From positions 1 through 64,000 of the forward strand of contig CANRSX010000001.1 in NCBI GenBank assembly GCA_947642555.1: a DNA stretch of 64,000 nt, written 5' to 3'. Made by a program: the position numbers and the translations under genes. The notes below the pieces were generated by a model. That model worked only from the letters and a program-made list of their open reading frames with translations. It was not told where the DNA came from and searched no databases. Positions 15,184-23,160 of the stretch are shown here, piece by piece (position 1 is the first letter of the stretch; every line of letters begins with the position of its first letter). The stretch comes from an uncultured Roseburia sp. (GTDB lineage: Bacteria; Bacillota; Clostridia; Lachnospirales; Lachnospiraceae).

Positions 15184-16839
15184 TTAACGCAGAAGGCGCA
15201 TTTTTTTCGCGATCCGCACCAGAAGCCGTCCTTTGGGCAGGCGCAGAATCTCCTGCTCCGTCAGCCCTTTTAACAGCAGAAGCAGCACGGCGTACACGAT
15301 CGCCCCGATCAGGATCGAGGCCGGCGTCGCGAGCAGATTGCTGCCGGAAAGCTTCATCAGAAGCTGATAAATCAGCCATACCACGACGCCCATCACCGCG
15401 GACGAGAGCGCCGGAACCAGAAACGTCCGCCGGATCTCCTGTCTTGCGCCGCCAAACCGGCGGATCGAGCGCGCGTTTAAGACGCACATGATAAACCCGA
15501 ACGCCGTATTCGCGATCACCACCGCATAGATATTTAAGTCAAAGCCAAGCATCAGCCCGACGAGCACGCCGATGTGAAGCACCAGGGCGATCAGCGCGTT
15601 TTTGATCGGCTCCTTCATCCGGTTCATCCCCTGCAGCAGGCCGTTTGTCAGCGTGGAGAGGGAATAAAAGAGGATCGCGGCCGCCCCCACCTGCATCATG
15701 CGCGCGGCCAGCTCCGAGGAATCGTGAAACAAAAGCTGAAGGATCGGGGAGGCGAGCACGCCCATCCCGACCGTGCACGGAAACGCGATCACCATGATAA
15801 ACCGGGTCGCCGTCGCGATCTGCCGCTTTGCCGCGCCCCGCTTCCTGCTGGCGTAGGCCGCCGTGAGCGCCGGCACGGAGGAGGCCGCTACCGCGGAAGC
15901 GATGGCGATCGGCACGTTGATCAGCACCTGGTATTTCCCGGAATAAATGCCGTTCCATGCCCCGTACTGGCTCTCCGCGTAGCCCTGGAAATGTGCGATA
16001 TTTTTAAAAATCGCCTCGTCGATCAGTGCATTACAATTGTAAATCGTACTACTCAGCAGCACCGGGATGATCGTGACGATCAGAAGCTTCACGATCGATC
16101 CGTAGGAATCCACGTTCGCGCGGCGCTCCTTTTTCATCTTCCGCTTAAAAGAACGCAGATAGGCAAAGAGGACGAACATCGAGAACAGCAGCGCCACCAG
16201 CGCGCCTGTCCCGGTTCCGATCGTTCCGCCCGCAGCCCCGTAGGCCGCCGCGTATTCCTCCGCGTCCCCCAGAACCGCTCCCACCTTAAGGCCGTGGGAA
16301 AACAGCATATACGCCGCCCACACGCTCATGACGGCGTTTGCGATCTGCTCTAGGATCTGCGACATCGCGCTCGGCATCATCGTGCCAAGCCCCTGGAAAA
16401 ATCCGCGCAGCACCCCTAAGATCGCCATGATAAAGAGCACGGGCACCAGCGTCTCCACCGCAAAAATACTCAGCGGCGTGCGCATCAGATTTGTGATGGT
16501 CTCCGCTCCGAAAAACAGCACGGCAGCGGCGGCAAGGCCCGAGACGGCGCCGAAGATCAGCGAGCACTTTAAAATGCGGTACACATTCCGCCGCCTGCCC
16601 TGCGAGATATTGGCGGAAACCAGCTTTGAGACCGCAAGCGGCAGGCTGTAGGACGAGATAATCAGCAGAATATTATAAATCTTAAAAGCGCTCGCGTAAT
16701 AATTATTGCCGGTGTCCCCCAGAATCGCGGTCAGAGGAATCCGGTAAATCAGGCCGATGATGCGGCTGATCATGGACGCCGCCGCAAGGATCGTGCCCTG
16801 TACCAGGAAACTGGTGTTACTCTCTTTCTTCTTTCCCAT
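15184..16839 (-). CDS. SpoVB/MATE-like polysaccharide flippase
   Basis: 551 residues from ATG 16839 (GAGAGGAAG upstream; starts overlapping the ybeY tail). It opens SFLVQGTILAAASMISRIIGLIYRIPL, the conserved first membrane segment of the COG2244/SpoVB group, and has about 14 hydrophobic segments. This MOP-superfamily group flips lipid-linked sugar precursors; SpoVB serves spore cortex synthesis and related paralogues serve the vegetative wall. Its place behind yqfC-yqfD-phoH-ybeY fits a spore or envelope role, but which paralogue it is cannot be told by eye. Confidence 0.85.
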   Translation of the reverse strand: MGKKKESNTSFLVQGTILAAASMISRIIGLIYRIPLTAILGDTGNNYYASAFKIYNILLIISSYSLPLAVSKLVSANISQGRRRNVYRILKCSLIFGAVSGLAAAAVLFFGAETITNLMRTPLSIFAVETLVPVLFIMAILGVLRGFFQGLGTMMPSAMSQILEQIANAVMSVWAAYMLFSHGLKVGAVLGDAEEYAAAYGAAGGTIGTGTGALVALLFSMFVLFAYLRSFKRKMKKERRANVDSYGSIVKLLIVTIIPVLLSSTIYNCNALIDEAIFKNIAHFQGYAESQYGAWNGIYSGKYQVLINVPIAIASAVAASSVPALTAAYASRKRGAAKRQIATATRFIMVIAFPCTVGMGVLASPILQLLFHDSSELAARMMQVGAAAILFYSLSTLTNGLLQGMNRMKEPIKNALIALVLHIGVLVGLMLGFDLNIYAVVIANTAFGFIMCVLNARSIRRFGGARQEIRRTFLVPALSSAVMGVVVWLIYQLLMKLSGSNLLATPASILIGAIVYAVLLLLLKGLTEQEILRLPKGRLLVRIAKKMRLLR

Positions 16840-17368
16840 ACATCTTCCTCTCATCCGCGGCGCCGTCCGGATCCCGCGTGATCTGCATCGCGTCAAGAAT
16901 CTGTCTCTGCAGGCGCTCCATCTCCTCCGCCTCCCCGGGCTCCATGTGGTCGTACCCGAACAGATGCAGCATACTGTGCACGATCAGAAACGCGAACTCG
17001 CGCCGCTCGCTGTGCCCGTAGGCCGCTGCCTGCGCGCGCACGTGATCCGCCGAGATCACGATATCCCCAAGCAGGATCTCCCCGGTATCCGGGTTGAAGT
17101 TGTCCTCATAGGCATCCTCCAGCGCGGAAAAATCGCCCGCCTTCTCATAGGATAACATCGGAAACGACAGGACGTCCGTCGGGGAATCCACGCCGCGGTG
17201 CTCGCGGTTGATCTCATGGATGCCCGCGTCATCCGTGAGCGTCAGATTCACCTCCGCCTCATAGGGAAATCCTTCGTGCTCCATCACGAACTCCACAACC
17301 TCTTTTGCCAGGCTCGGATAGGGAAAATCAAATTTAACTTTAACTTCTTCCTCAAGATAAAGACTCAT
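16817..17368 (-). CDS. ybeY: Endoribonuclease YbeY, rRNA maturation factor
   Basis: 183 residues from ATG 17368 with GAGGG eight bases upstream; the alternative ATG 17398 has only a weak GGGA. The zinc motif H(X)3H(X)5H is present as HSMLHLFGYDH near residue 133, after the conserved REHRGVDSPTDVLSFPM segment. YbeY trims 16S rRNA and takes part in ribosome quality control. It sits downstream of phoH and the PgpH-like gene, the standard order in Firmicutes. Confidence 0.95.
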   Translation of the reverse strand: MSLYLEEEVKVKFDFPYPSLAKEVVEFVMEHEGFPYEAEVNLTLTDDAGIHEINREHRGVDSPTDVLSFPMLSYEKAGDFSALEDAYEDNFNPDTGEILLGDIVISADHVRAQAAAYGHSERREFAFLIVHSMLHLFGYDHMEPGEAEEMERLQRQILDAMQITRDPDGAADERKMYGKEERE

Positions 17369-17378
17369 ACAGCAACCC

Positions 17379-18557
17379 TCACAATAACGATTTTTCATTC
17401 ACGAGATATTCCCGGATCTTTAAGAACATATTCATGCCGAGACCAGATTTGTCATAGATGCCCTTTGCCGAAAAATCGTTTAATGTCTGATAGATCACCA
17501 TATCCTGGTTCCAGTCGCTCGACATCGTTTTTTCGTCAAACAGCTCCAGCTTTTTGACCAGCCCGTCCACCATATGTACAATCGCGGATTCCGTGCTTGA
17601 CGGAAGGGCCCTCTCCCCGTTGTACTCGCTGATAATCCGGATCACGGCCTCCGGAAAACACTCCCGCTGCGCGATCCGCACCCCGTTTTCCGTGATGGAG
17701 CCGCCCTCTAAGATCCCGATGCGGTAATAGAATCCCGCCGCGGCGCAGAGCTTTTCATCCGCCTCCACCAGCGCCGCGCACTTTGCGGCAAGCGAGGAGA
17801 CGCGCTCGGCATGATGGTAATCCGCTTTGGAAAACTGCTTTAGCTCCCGGCGCACCGGATACCCTTCCTCCAGAATATCCTCCGTCACATCCGAAAGCTC
17901 GGCGTCCCGGCCGGAGGCGATCGCCTGATAAAAGACCAGAAGCACCACATCCGTTAACAGCCCCTCCGCCGCTCCGTATAAAAACAGATACATCCGCACT
18001 TCCCGGTACGCCATGTAATAAAACAGCCCGGGGAGCATCGTGGAGACCGCGCAGACCACAGCCACGTACCAGAACCGCATCCGGCTCTCCGCGACCGCTT
18101 CCGCGAGCATACACCCGAAGAGCGTGAGCAGGCAGTAAAGCACCAGCTCCTCCACGCTGCACCCGAGCGTCAGGCATAAGATCACATCCAGAAAAATCCC
18201 CGCGCACAAAGAGACCTCATGCGTCCCGACCGCCGTCATCAGAATGGCGATCAGAAGCACAGGCCGCAAAAACTCCGGCAGAAACGAACCGGCGATCAGA
18301 ATTGCCCAGGCACAGAAATATCCCGGCACAATCTTTGCATATACAGTCTCCCGGTTCCCGCCAAACAGCCGCGACATGCGGCCTCTTTCCAGCACAAATA
18401 CAAACAGCGCCGAAAAAATCAGATCAATAATCAGATAGATAATAAGCTCGTCCCAGAACCGGTCATAAAGCGATGCGAGAAACAGATGTCCCGCAAGTGT
18501 GAGAAACACAATCAGAAACAGGTTGATCACACGTTTTGCCACATAACGGTCACTCAT
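17379..18557 (-). CDS. Shortened PgpH/YqfF-like membrane protein with degenerate HD domain
   Basis: 392 residues, against about 700 for typical 7TMR-HD (PgpH) c-di-AMP phosphodiesterases that occupy this phoH-ybeY slot. The long extracellular domain is missing. Six to seven hydrophobic segments fill residues 10-220, followed by a cytoplasmic domain. Its expected HD motif (HxHDIGK-like) reads GFYYRIGILEGG, so both the His and the Asp metal ligands are gone, and the later HHG-type motif reads EYNGE. The first His region (DYHHAERV) remains. The start follows the phoH stop directly (TAAATG). I infer a non-catalytic descendant, perhaps a sensor or regulator. Confidence 0.75.
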   Translation of the reverse strand: MSDRYVAKRVINLFLIVFLTLAGHLFLASLYDRFWDELIIYLIIDLIFSALFVFVLERGRMSRLFGGNRETVYAKIVPGYFCAWAILIAGSFLPEFLRPVLLIAILMTAVGTHEVSLCAGIFLDVILCLTLGCSVEELVLYCLLTLFGCMLAEAVAESRMRFWYVAVVCAVSTMLPGLFYYMAYREVRMYLFLYGAAEGLLTDVVLLVFYQAIASGRDAELSDVTEDILEEGYPVRRELKQFSKADYHHAERVSSLAAKCAALVEADEKLCAAAGFYYRIGILEGGSITENGVRIAQRECFPEAVIRIISEYNGERALPSSTESAIVHMVDGLVKKLELFDEKTMSSDWNQDMVIYQTLNDFSAKGIYDKSGLGMNMFLKIREYLVNEKSLL

Positions 18558-19670
18558 TTATTTTCTTCCTTTTCCTGTTTTCTTCTCCGAAGGTCTCCGG
18601 TCCGCCGCACGCCGGTCCGTGGCATGCCGGTCCCCGGCATTCCGGTTCCCGGCGCGCAGAGCCGCGCTGCGCTCCAGGGAGCGTGCCGTACGTGTCGCGG
18701 CCGCCTTTGCCTCTCGCTTCTCGTAATCCTCGTACGCTTTTACGATCCGCTGTACCAGCGGGTGGCGCACCACGTCAAGGCTTGTCAGCTCGCAGACCGC
18801 GATCTCCTCCACACCGGCGAGCACGCGCACCGCCACGTCCAGGCCGGACTGCGCGTCCGGCGCCAGATCCTTCTGGGTGGCGTCCCCGGTGATGACCGCC
18901 TTTGAGCCGAAGCCGATCCTGGTCAGAAACATCTTCATCTGCGCGGGCGTCGTGTTCTGCGCTTCGTCCAGAATGATAAACGCATTGTCTAATGTGCGGC
19001 CTCTCATGTAGGCGAGCGGTGCGACCTCGATCAGCCCTTTTTCCATATTTTTCTGAAAGCTCTCCGCCCCCATGATCTGGTAGAGCGCGTCGTAGAGCGG
19101 CCGCAGGTACGGATCCACCTTGCTCTGCAGATCGCCCGGCAGAAATCCGAGCTTCTCCCCCGCCTCGATGGCCGGGCGCGTTAAGATAATACGCCCCACC
19201 TCTTCCTTTTTAAAGGCGGTGATCGCCATCGCCATCGCGAGATAAGTCTTTCCCGTGCCGGCAGGTCCAAGGCCGAACGTGATCATCCGGTCGCGGATCG
19301 CATCCACATAAGCCTTCTGCCCCAGCGTCTTTGGCTTCACCGGCTTTCCGTTTACCGTGTGGCAGATGCAGTCCTCGTCGATCGCCACAATCGGCGCGGC
19401 CGTCTTCTCCTCCTCCATCAGCGCCAGCGCGTAATTGACATTCTGCTCCGTGACGGTATTGCCGCGCTCGGAGAGCGCCGTCAGCCGGGTAAATACCTCG
19501 GCGGCCCTGCGGCAGCACGCCTCATCCCCGATCAGACGGATCCCGCCGTCGCGGACCACCACGGTCACATTTAACGTGCGCTCTATTTTTTTCATATAAA
19601 CATCAAACTGGCCAAACACATTTGCCATGTGGCCGGCCGGAATATCCAGTGTCATTTCATTCAGACTCAT
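18558..19670 (-). CDS. phoH: PhoH-family ATPase (YbeZ-like)
   Basis: 370 residues. An N-terminal KH-like region (about 1-110) precedes the RecA-like ATPase with GPAGTGKTYLAMAMAI (Walker A, near residue 130) and FIILDEAQNTTPAQMKMFL (Walker B, near residue 220). It partners YbeY in RNA metabolism in many bacteria. The C-terminal 50 residues are an unusual Arg/Ala/Asp-rich tail (RNAGDRHATDRRAADRR) beyond the normal family end. Its start overlaps the yqfD stop by 14 bases. Confidence 0.93.
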   Translation of the reverse strand: MSLNEMTLDIPAGHMANVFGQFDVYMKKIERTLNVTVVVRDGGIRLIGDEACCRRAAEVFTRLTALSERGNTVTEQNVNYALALMEEEKTAAPIVAIDEDCICHTVNGKPVKPKTLGQKAYVDAIRDRMITFGLGPAGTGKTYLAMAMAITAFKKEEVGRIILTRPAIEAGEKLGFLPGDLQSKVDPYLRPLYDALYQIMGAESFQKNMEKGLIEVAPLAYMRGRTLDNAFIILDEAQNTTPAQMKMFLTRIGFGSKAVITGDATQKDLAPDAQSGLDVAVRVLAGVEEIAVCELTSLDVVRHPLVQRIVKAYEDYEKREAKAAATRTARSLERSAALRAGNRNAGDRHATDRRAADRRPSEKKTGKGRK

Positions 19671-20904
19671 CTGTATTCTGCCCCGCTTCCCCTGTACCGG
19701 TCTGTTCTGTCGGCTGATAGGAAACCACGGATTCGCGGACCACGATCGTCCCGCGCGCCACGTAATGCTCCCCTGTATGTTCTATCATAACATTTTTTTC
19801 CAGAATTTGAATACCTTTTTCTTCCAAATCTTCCAGAAAATTCTGAAGATTCTTTGTCGCTATCTGCTGTATTTCCTCCTCCGAATGCGTTTTTTCGGTT
19901 TTTGTGACCTCTTCGTAGCTGTGCCTGGTAAACCAGACAGGCAGGTAAAAATTGTCGGTCAGATGCAGCTGCCAGGTATCGGAGGTGACCTGACAGTCGG
20001 TGTACGGGTTGTGAAAAAACGGGTTGGAAAGCAGCGTATCTCCTGCCATCACGGAATAATCCCGGTGTATTTCGCCTGTTTTTACGACGTCCGTATAATT
20101 CGTTTCAATCACATCCTCATACGGATACACCACGCGCGCATAGATATCCGCGTCCGAGCTGTGATACAGATACTGCGCCACCTCGCCGCTGTCGTCCGTC
20201 ACCCCGATTCTGCCGCTGACCAGAAGATCGCCCGCCTTCACCTCCGTCCCGGCCGCGACAAGCGGCGTGCCGCTTCTCGTGATGATATCCGTGATCACCC
20301 CGTCTTTTGAGGCCACGATATCATAAACCGTATCCGGCGCCGTCTCGTACTCCTCCGCCGGGAGCAGATTTTCCTGCACATCCACGGTCATCTTGGTACC
20401 GTAAATTTTGATCGATGTCCAGATCACCTCGTCATAGCGGCTGCGCAGCGCCTCCTCTAAGCTCTCGCAGCTGATCCGGCTTTTTCTTGTCCCGAACGAG
20501 GCGTTCTCCTCCGCGAGGAAATCCAGAATCACTTCTTCGGACAGGTACGAATTTCCGTTGATCTCAATGTTCCACACAAAACCGGACAGGTACCAGAGCA
20601 GGATGCCGAAAAAGAGAATCCCCGCGGCAAATACCCGCCGTCTCCGATAGCGGAATGCGGCAAACGGCGCCCCGGTCCGTTTTAAAACGCGGATGTGCGT
20701 CCGCGTCTTTTTTAAGATGGGCTTTAACTGGAAAAAACCGCGCACGCTGATGCAGAAGCAGTAGCCCTCCCCGTCCTTTAAGGGCGTTAAATTCCATATC
20801 AGAATATCCCGGCTGCCGCACAGATTCAGGAACCGCTCCGGCGCATATCCCGTCAGCTGGACATAGACATATCCCTGCATATATTTGATCAGCGACAGCA
20901 GCAT
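19657..20904 (-). CDS. yqfD: Sporulation protein YqfD
   Basis: 415 residues. The N-terminal 90 residues contain GYVYVQLTGYAPERFLNLC and DILIWNLTP, a recognisable YqfD opening. One membrane segment (FAAGILFFGILLWYLSGFVWNIEINGN) follows, then a POTRA-like and beta-rich domain. In Bacillus the gene belongs to the mother-cell sigma-E regulon. The yqfC-yqfD-phoH order supports the call. Confidence 0.9.
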   Translation of the reverse strand: MLLSLIKYMQGYVYVQLTGYAPERFLNLCGSRDILIWNLTPLKDGEGYCFCISVRGFFQLKPILKKTRTHIRVLKRTGAPFAAFRYRRRRVFAAGILFFGILLWYLSGFVWNIEINGNSYLSEEVILDFLAEENASFGTRKSRISCESLEEALRSRYDEVIWTSIKIYGTKMTVDVQENLLPAEEYETAPDTVYDIVASKDGVITDIITRSGTPLVAAGTEVKAGDLLVSGRIGVTDDSGEVAQYLYHSSDADIYARVVYPYEDVIETNYTDVVKTGEIHRDYSVMAGDTLLSNPFFHNPYTDCQVTSDTWQLHLTDNFYLPVWFTRHSYEEVTKTEKTHSEEEIQQIATKNLQNFLEDLEEKGIQILEKNVMIEHTGEHYVARGTIVVRESVVSYQPTEQTGTGEAGQNTDESE

Positions 20905-20910
20905 ACCGGC

Positions 20911-21210
20911 CTAACTCTCATACTGAATGGATTCGATCAGTCCCGTGATTCTCATTTCCTCATTCGTGTAATAATCGATTGCAAGATGCGCGCCGGTAAT
21001 CTGTATCCTGCAGGTTTTGGTCTGAACCCGGATAAAGGAATCCTCGTATTCCAGGATTCCCTTATAATTTGCAATCAGAGCCTCCCGCCTGCCGGTGACG
21101 GTAAGGATCGCCGCACCGAGCATCAGGTCCTTGGGAAGCTCTAAGCTCGTTATCATTTTTTCGCGTAGCGGTATATCGCGTTCGGATGATGGTCTTCGAT
21201 TTCTTTTCAT
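20911..21210 (-). CDS. yqfC: Sporulation protein YqfC
   Basis: 99 residues. The core SLELPKDLMLGAAILTVTG, then LIANYKGILEYEDSFIRVQT and ITGLIESIQYE matches the short YqfC family, a spore-coat-associated protein of unknown biochemical role. It is 6 bases upstream of yqfD. No clear ribosome site precedes ATG 21210, but the length fits the family; a downstream ATG at 21156 is the alternative. Confidence 0.85.
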   Translation of the reverse strand: MKRNRRPSSERDIPLREKMITSLELPKDLMLGAAILTVTGRREALIANYKGILEYEDSFIRVQTKTCRIQITGAHLAIDYYTNEEMRITGLIESIQYES

Positions 21211-21245
21211 ATATAACTATATGAAATTTGTGCGGATCTTATTCA

Positions 21246-22553
21246 TCACCCATCGATGCTGCGGTAAATGACCGGATCCGGTTTCCTTCTCTCCCTCCCG
21301 ATCTCATACGCCGCCTGCACGCGGTCCGCCGCGGCGCGAAGCTTTCCCTCGTCCCTGCCATAGAGCACGGCTAAGGGCTCGCCTGCGGTCACGGCGTCCC
21401 CGTTTTTCTTTTTTAAGAGAATCCCGACCGAGAGGTCGATCTCGCTGTCCTTGTTCTCCCTGCCGCCGCCGAGCTGCATACAGGCCGTGCCGACCTCCTC
21501 CGCTAAGATCCGGTTCACGTAGCCGTCCTTTGGCGCTCTGACGATAAATGTCTTATCCGCTATGGGAAGCAGGGACGTGTCATACACCGGCGCGGCGTCA
21601 CCGCCCTGCGCCTCCACAAATTCCGCGAGCTTTTTTAACGCCGAACCGTCCGCGATCGCGCCCTCCATCAGACGCACGGCTTCCGCTTCGTCCGCTGCGC
21701 GCCCCGCAAACACCAGCATCTTCGCGCCGAGGGCGAACACGACCTCCTTAAAATCCTCTGGCCCCCTGCCGCAGAGCGTGTCAATCGCCTCGATGACCTC
21801 CAGCGAATTTCCGACCGCAAAGCCGAGCGGCTGATCCATCCCGGTGATGACGGCCGCCGTCTTTTTCCCGGCGAGCGTGCCGATGGAGACCATCTCCTCC
21901 GCCAGCGCGACAGCGTCCTCGTAGCGCTTCATGAACGCGCCGTTTCCGGTCTTGACGTCGAGCACGATCGCATCGCTGCCGGACGCCAGCTTTTTGCTCA
22001 TGATCGAGCTTGCGATCAGGGACATCTGGTCCACGGTCCCCGTCACGTCGCGGAGCGCGTAAAGCTTTTTATCCGCGGGCGCAAGCGAGGCCGTCTGCCC
22101 GGCGATCGCGATCCCGACCGTATTGACGTTTCGCACAAAGGTCTCCGCGGAAAGCGACGTCGTAAAGCCCGGAAAACATGCGAGCTTGTCGATCGTCCCG
22201 CCCGTGTGCCCGAGCCCTCTCCCGGACATTTTTGCCACCGGAACGCCTAAGGACGCCACCAGCGGCGCGAGCGCGAGCGAGGTCTTGTCCCCGACCCCTC
22301 CGGTGCTGTGCTTATCCACCTTGATCCCCCGGATCCCGGACAAATCGAGCACCTCCCCGCTGTCACGCATGGCAAGCGTTAAGTCCGCGGTCTCCCGCCG
22401 GCTCATCCCGTTAAAACAGATCGCCATCGCCATGGCGGACATCTGATAATCGGGAATACTTCCGTCCGTATACCCCCGGATCATAAAACGGATTTCTTTT
22501 GTGTCAAGCTCCTCCCCGCGCTTCTTCTTTAAAATCAGATCGCACATTCTCAT
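21246..22553 (-). CDS. pdp: Pyrimidine-nucleoside phosphorylase
   Basis: 435 residues, normal length. It splits thymidine, uridine or deoxyuridine into base and (deoxy)ribose-1-phosphate. Motifs are the phosphate loop KVDKHSTGGVGDKTSLALAP near residue 80 and SGRGLGHTGGTIDKL near residue 110. The Lys/Ser pattern of this loop fits the Firmicutes Pdp class of broad pyrimidine specificity, though deoA-type thymidine phosphorylase is close. Start ATG 22553 has GGGGGAA upstream. It may be co-transcribed with yqfC 35 bases downstream. A deoC gene lies elsewhere in the window and could use its product. Confidence 0.92.
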   Translation of the reverse strand: MRMCDLILKKKRGEELDTKEIRFMIRGYTDGSIPDYQMSAMAMAICFNGMSRRETADLTLAMRDSGEVLDLSGIRGIKVDKHSTGGVGDKTSLALAPLVASLGVPVAKMSGRGLGHTGGTIDKLACFPGFTTSLSAETFVRNVNTVGIAIAGQTASLAPADKKLYALRDVTGTVDQMSLIASSIMSKKLASGSDAIVLDVKTGNGAFMKRYEDAVALAEEMVSIGTLAGKKTAAVITGMDQPLGFAVGNSLEVIEAIDTLCGRGPEDFKEVVFALGAKMLVFAGRAADEAEAVRLMEGAIADGSALKKLAEFVEAQGGDAAPVYDTSLLPIADKTFIVRAPKDGYVNRILAEEVGTACMQLGGGRENKDSEIDLSVGILLKKKNGDAVTAGEPLAVLYGRDEGKLRAAADRVQAAYEIGRERRKPDPVIYRSIDG

Positions 22554-22579
22554 TGTGACGTTCCCCCTTATTAAGATAT

Positions 22580-22608
22580 TATTAATATTTCCGCATCAGC
22601 ATTGACAA
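22580..22608 (-). promoter_or_regulatory. Candidate pdp promoter
   Basis: Minus-strand TTGTCA (22603-22608) and TTAATA (22580-22585) are spaced by 17 bases. The -35 overlaps the -35 of the divergent lipoprotein promoter, so the two may compete. Confidence 0.4.
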
Positions 22609-22631
22609 ATTACAGATATCGCTTTTATAAT
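22602..22631 (+). promoter_or_regulatory. Promoter of the small lipoprotein gene
   Basis: TTGACA (22602-22607) and TATAAT (22626-22631), spaced by 18 bases, both consensus hexamers. The leader before the ATG is about 50 bases. Confidence 0.75.
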
Positions 22632-22690
22632 TACAGATATGCCTGTGTCTGCAGGCCATCAAAATTACATAACCCAGGAGGTCATGAGAA

Positions 22691-23122
22691 ATGAAGAACA
22701 AAATGAAACTCGTACTTGCGGCGCTCTTAGCGCTGACCATGGCTTTTGCACTTGCAGGCTGTGGAAAGCCGTCTCTGCAGGACTGGTACAACAAGAATCA
22801 GTCTGAATTCCAGGAGATCGAGGATTCCGTAAATGCACAGTCCGCATCCATGGGGTGCACCTTAAAGCTCTACGTCGAGGACGGCAACGCGCTGGTATTT
22901 GCTTACACGCTGCTTGACGACTATGCGGTGGACACTTCCGTTGACGGTGCGCTTGATTCGCTGGCCAGCATTTATGATTCCATGTTCGATCAGCAGACCG
23001 CTACGTTCTCCGAGCTTCGCACCGAGGTGTTAAAGGAGACCAGCACAGAGGATGTGATCATCCGTCTGATCGCGTTAAATCCGGATGGCACGGAGCTCTA
23101 CTCAAGAGATTTCACAGAATAA
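22691..23122 (+). CDS. Small lipoprotein (DUF4854-like)
   Basis: 143 residues. The signal sequence ends in a lipobox, FALAGC, with lipid attachment at Cys 24. The mature domain of about 115 residues (SLQDWYNKNQSEFQEIEDSVN onward) resembles the DUF4854 lipoproteins common in clostridia, whose function is unknown. It has an AGGAGG-type site, a near-consensus promoter and its own terminator, so it is a highly expressed single gene. Confidence 0.75.
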   Translation: MKNKMKLVLAALLALTMAFALAGCGKPSLQDWYNKNQSEFQEIEDSVNAQSASMGCTLKLYVEDGNALVFAYTLLDDYAVDTSVDGALDSLASIYDSMFDQQTATFSELRTEVLKETSTEDVIIRLIALNPDGTELYSRDFTE

Positions 23123-23130
23123 GTTTTTTT

Positions 23131-23160
23131 GAATGCGGGCTTTTAGCCCGCATTCTTTTT
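23131..23160 (+). terminator. Rho-independent terminator of the lipoprotein gene
   Basis: GAATGCGGGC (23131-23140) pairs perfectly with GCCCGCATTC (23146-23155), followed by TTTTT. A U-run exists only on the plus strand. Confidence 0.9.

Noticed and set aside
21216-21223. CATATAGT on the minus strand as a sigma-E -10 for yqfC
   Set aside because: The start would fall at or after the yqfC ATG at 21210, and no matching -35 was seen, so the match is probably chance.
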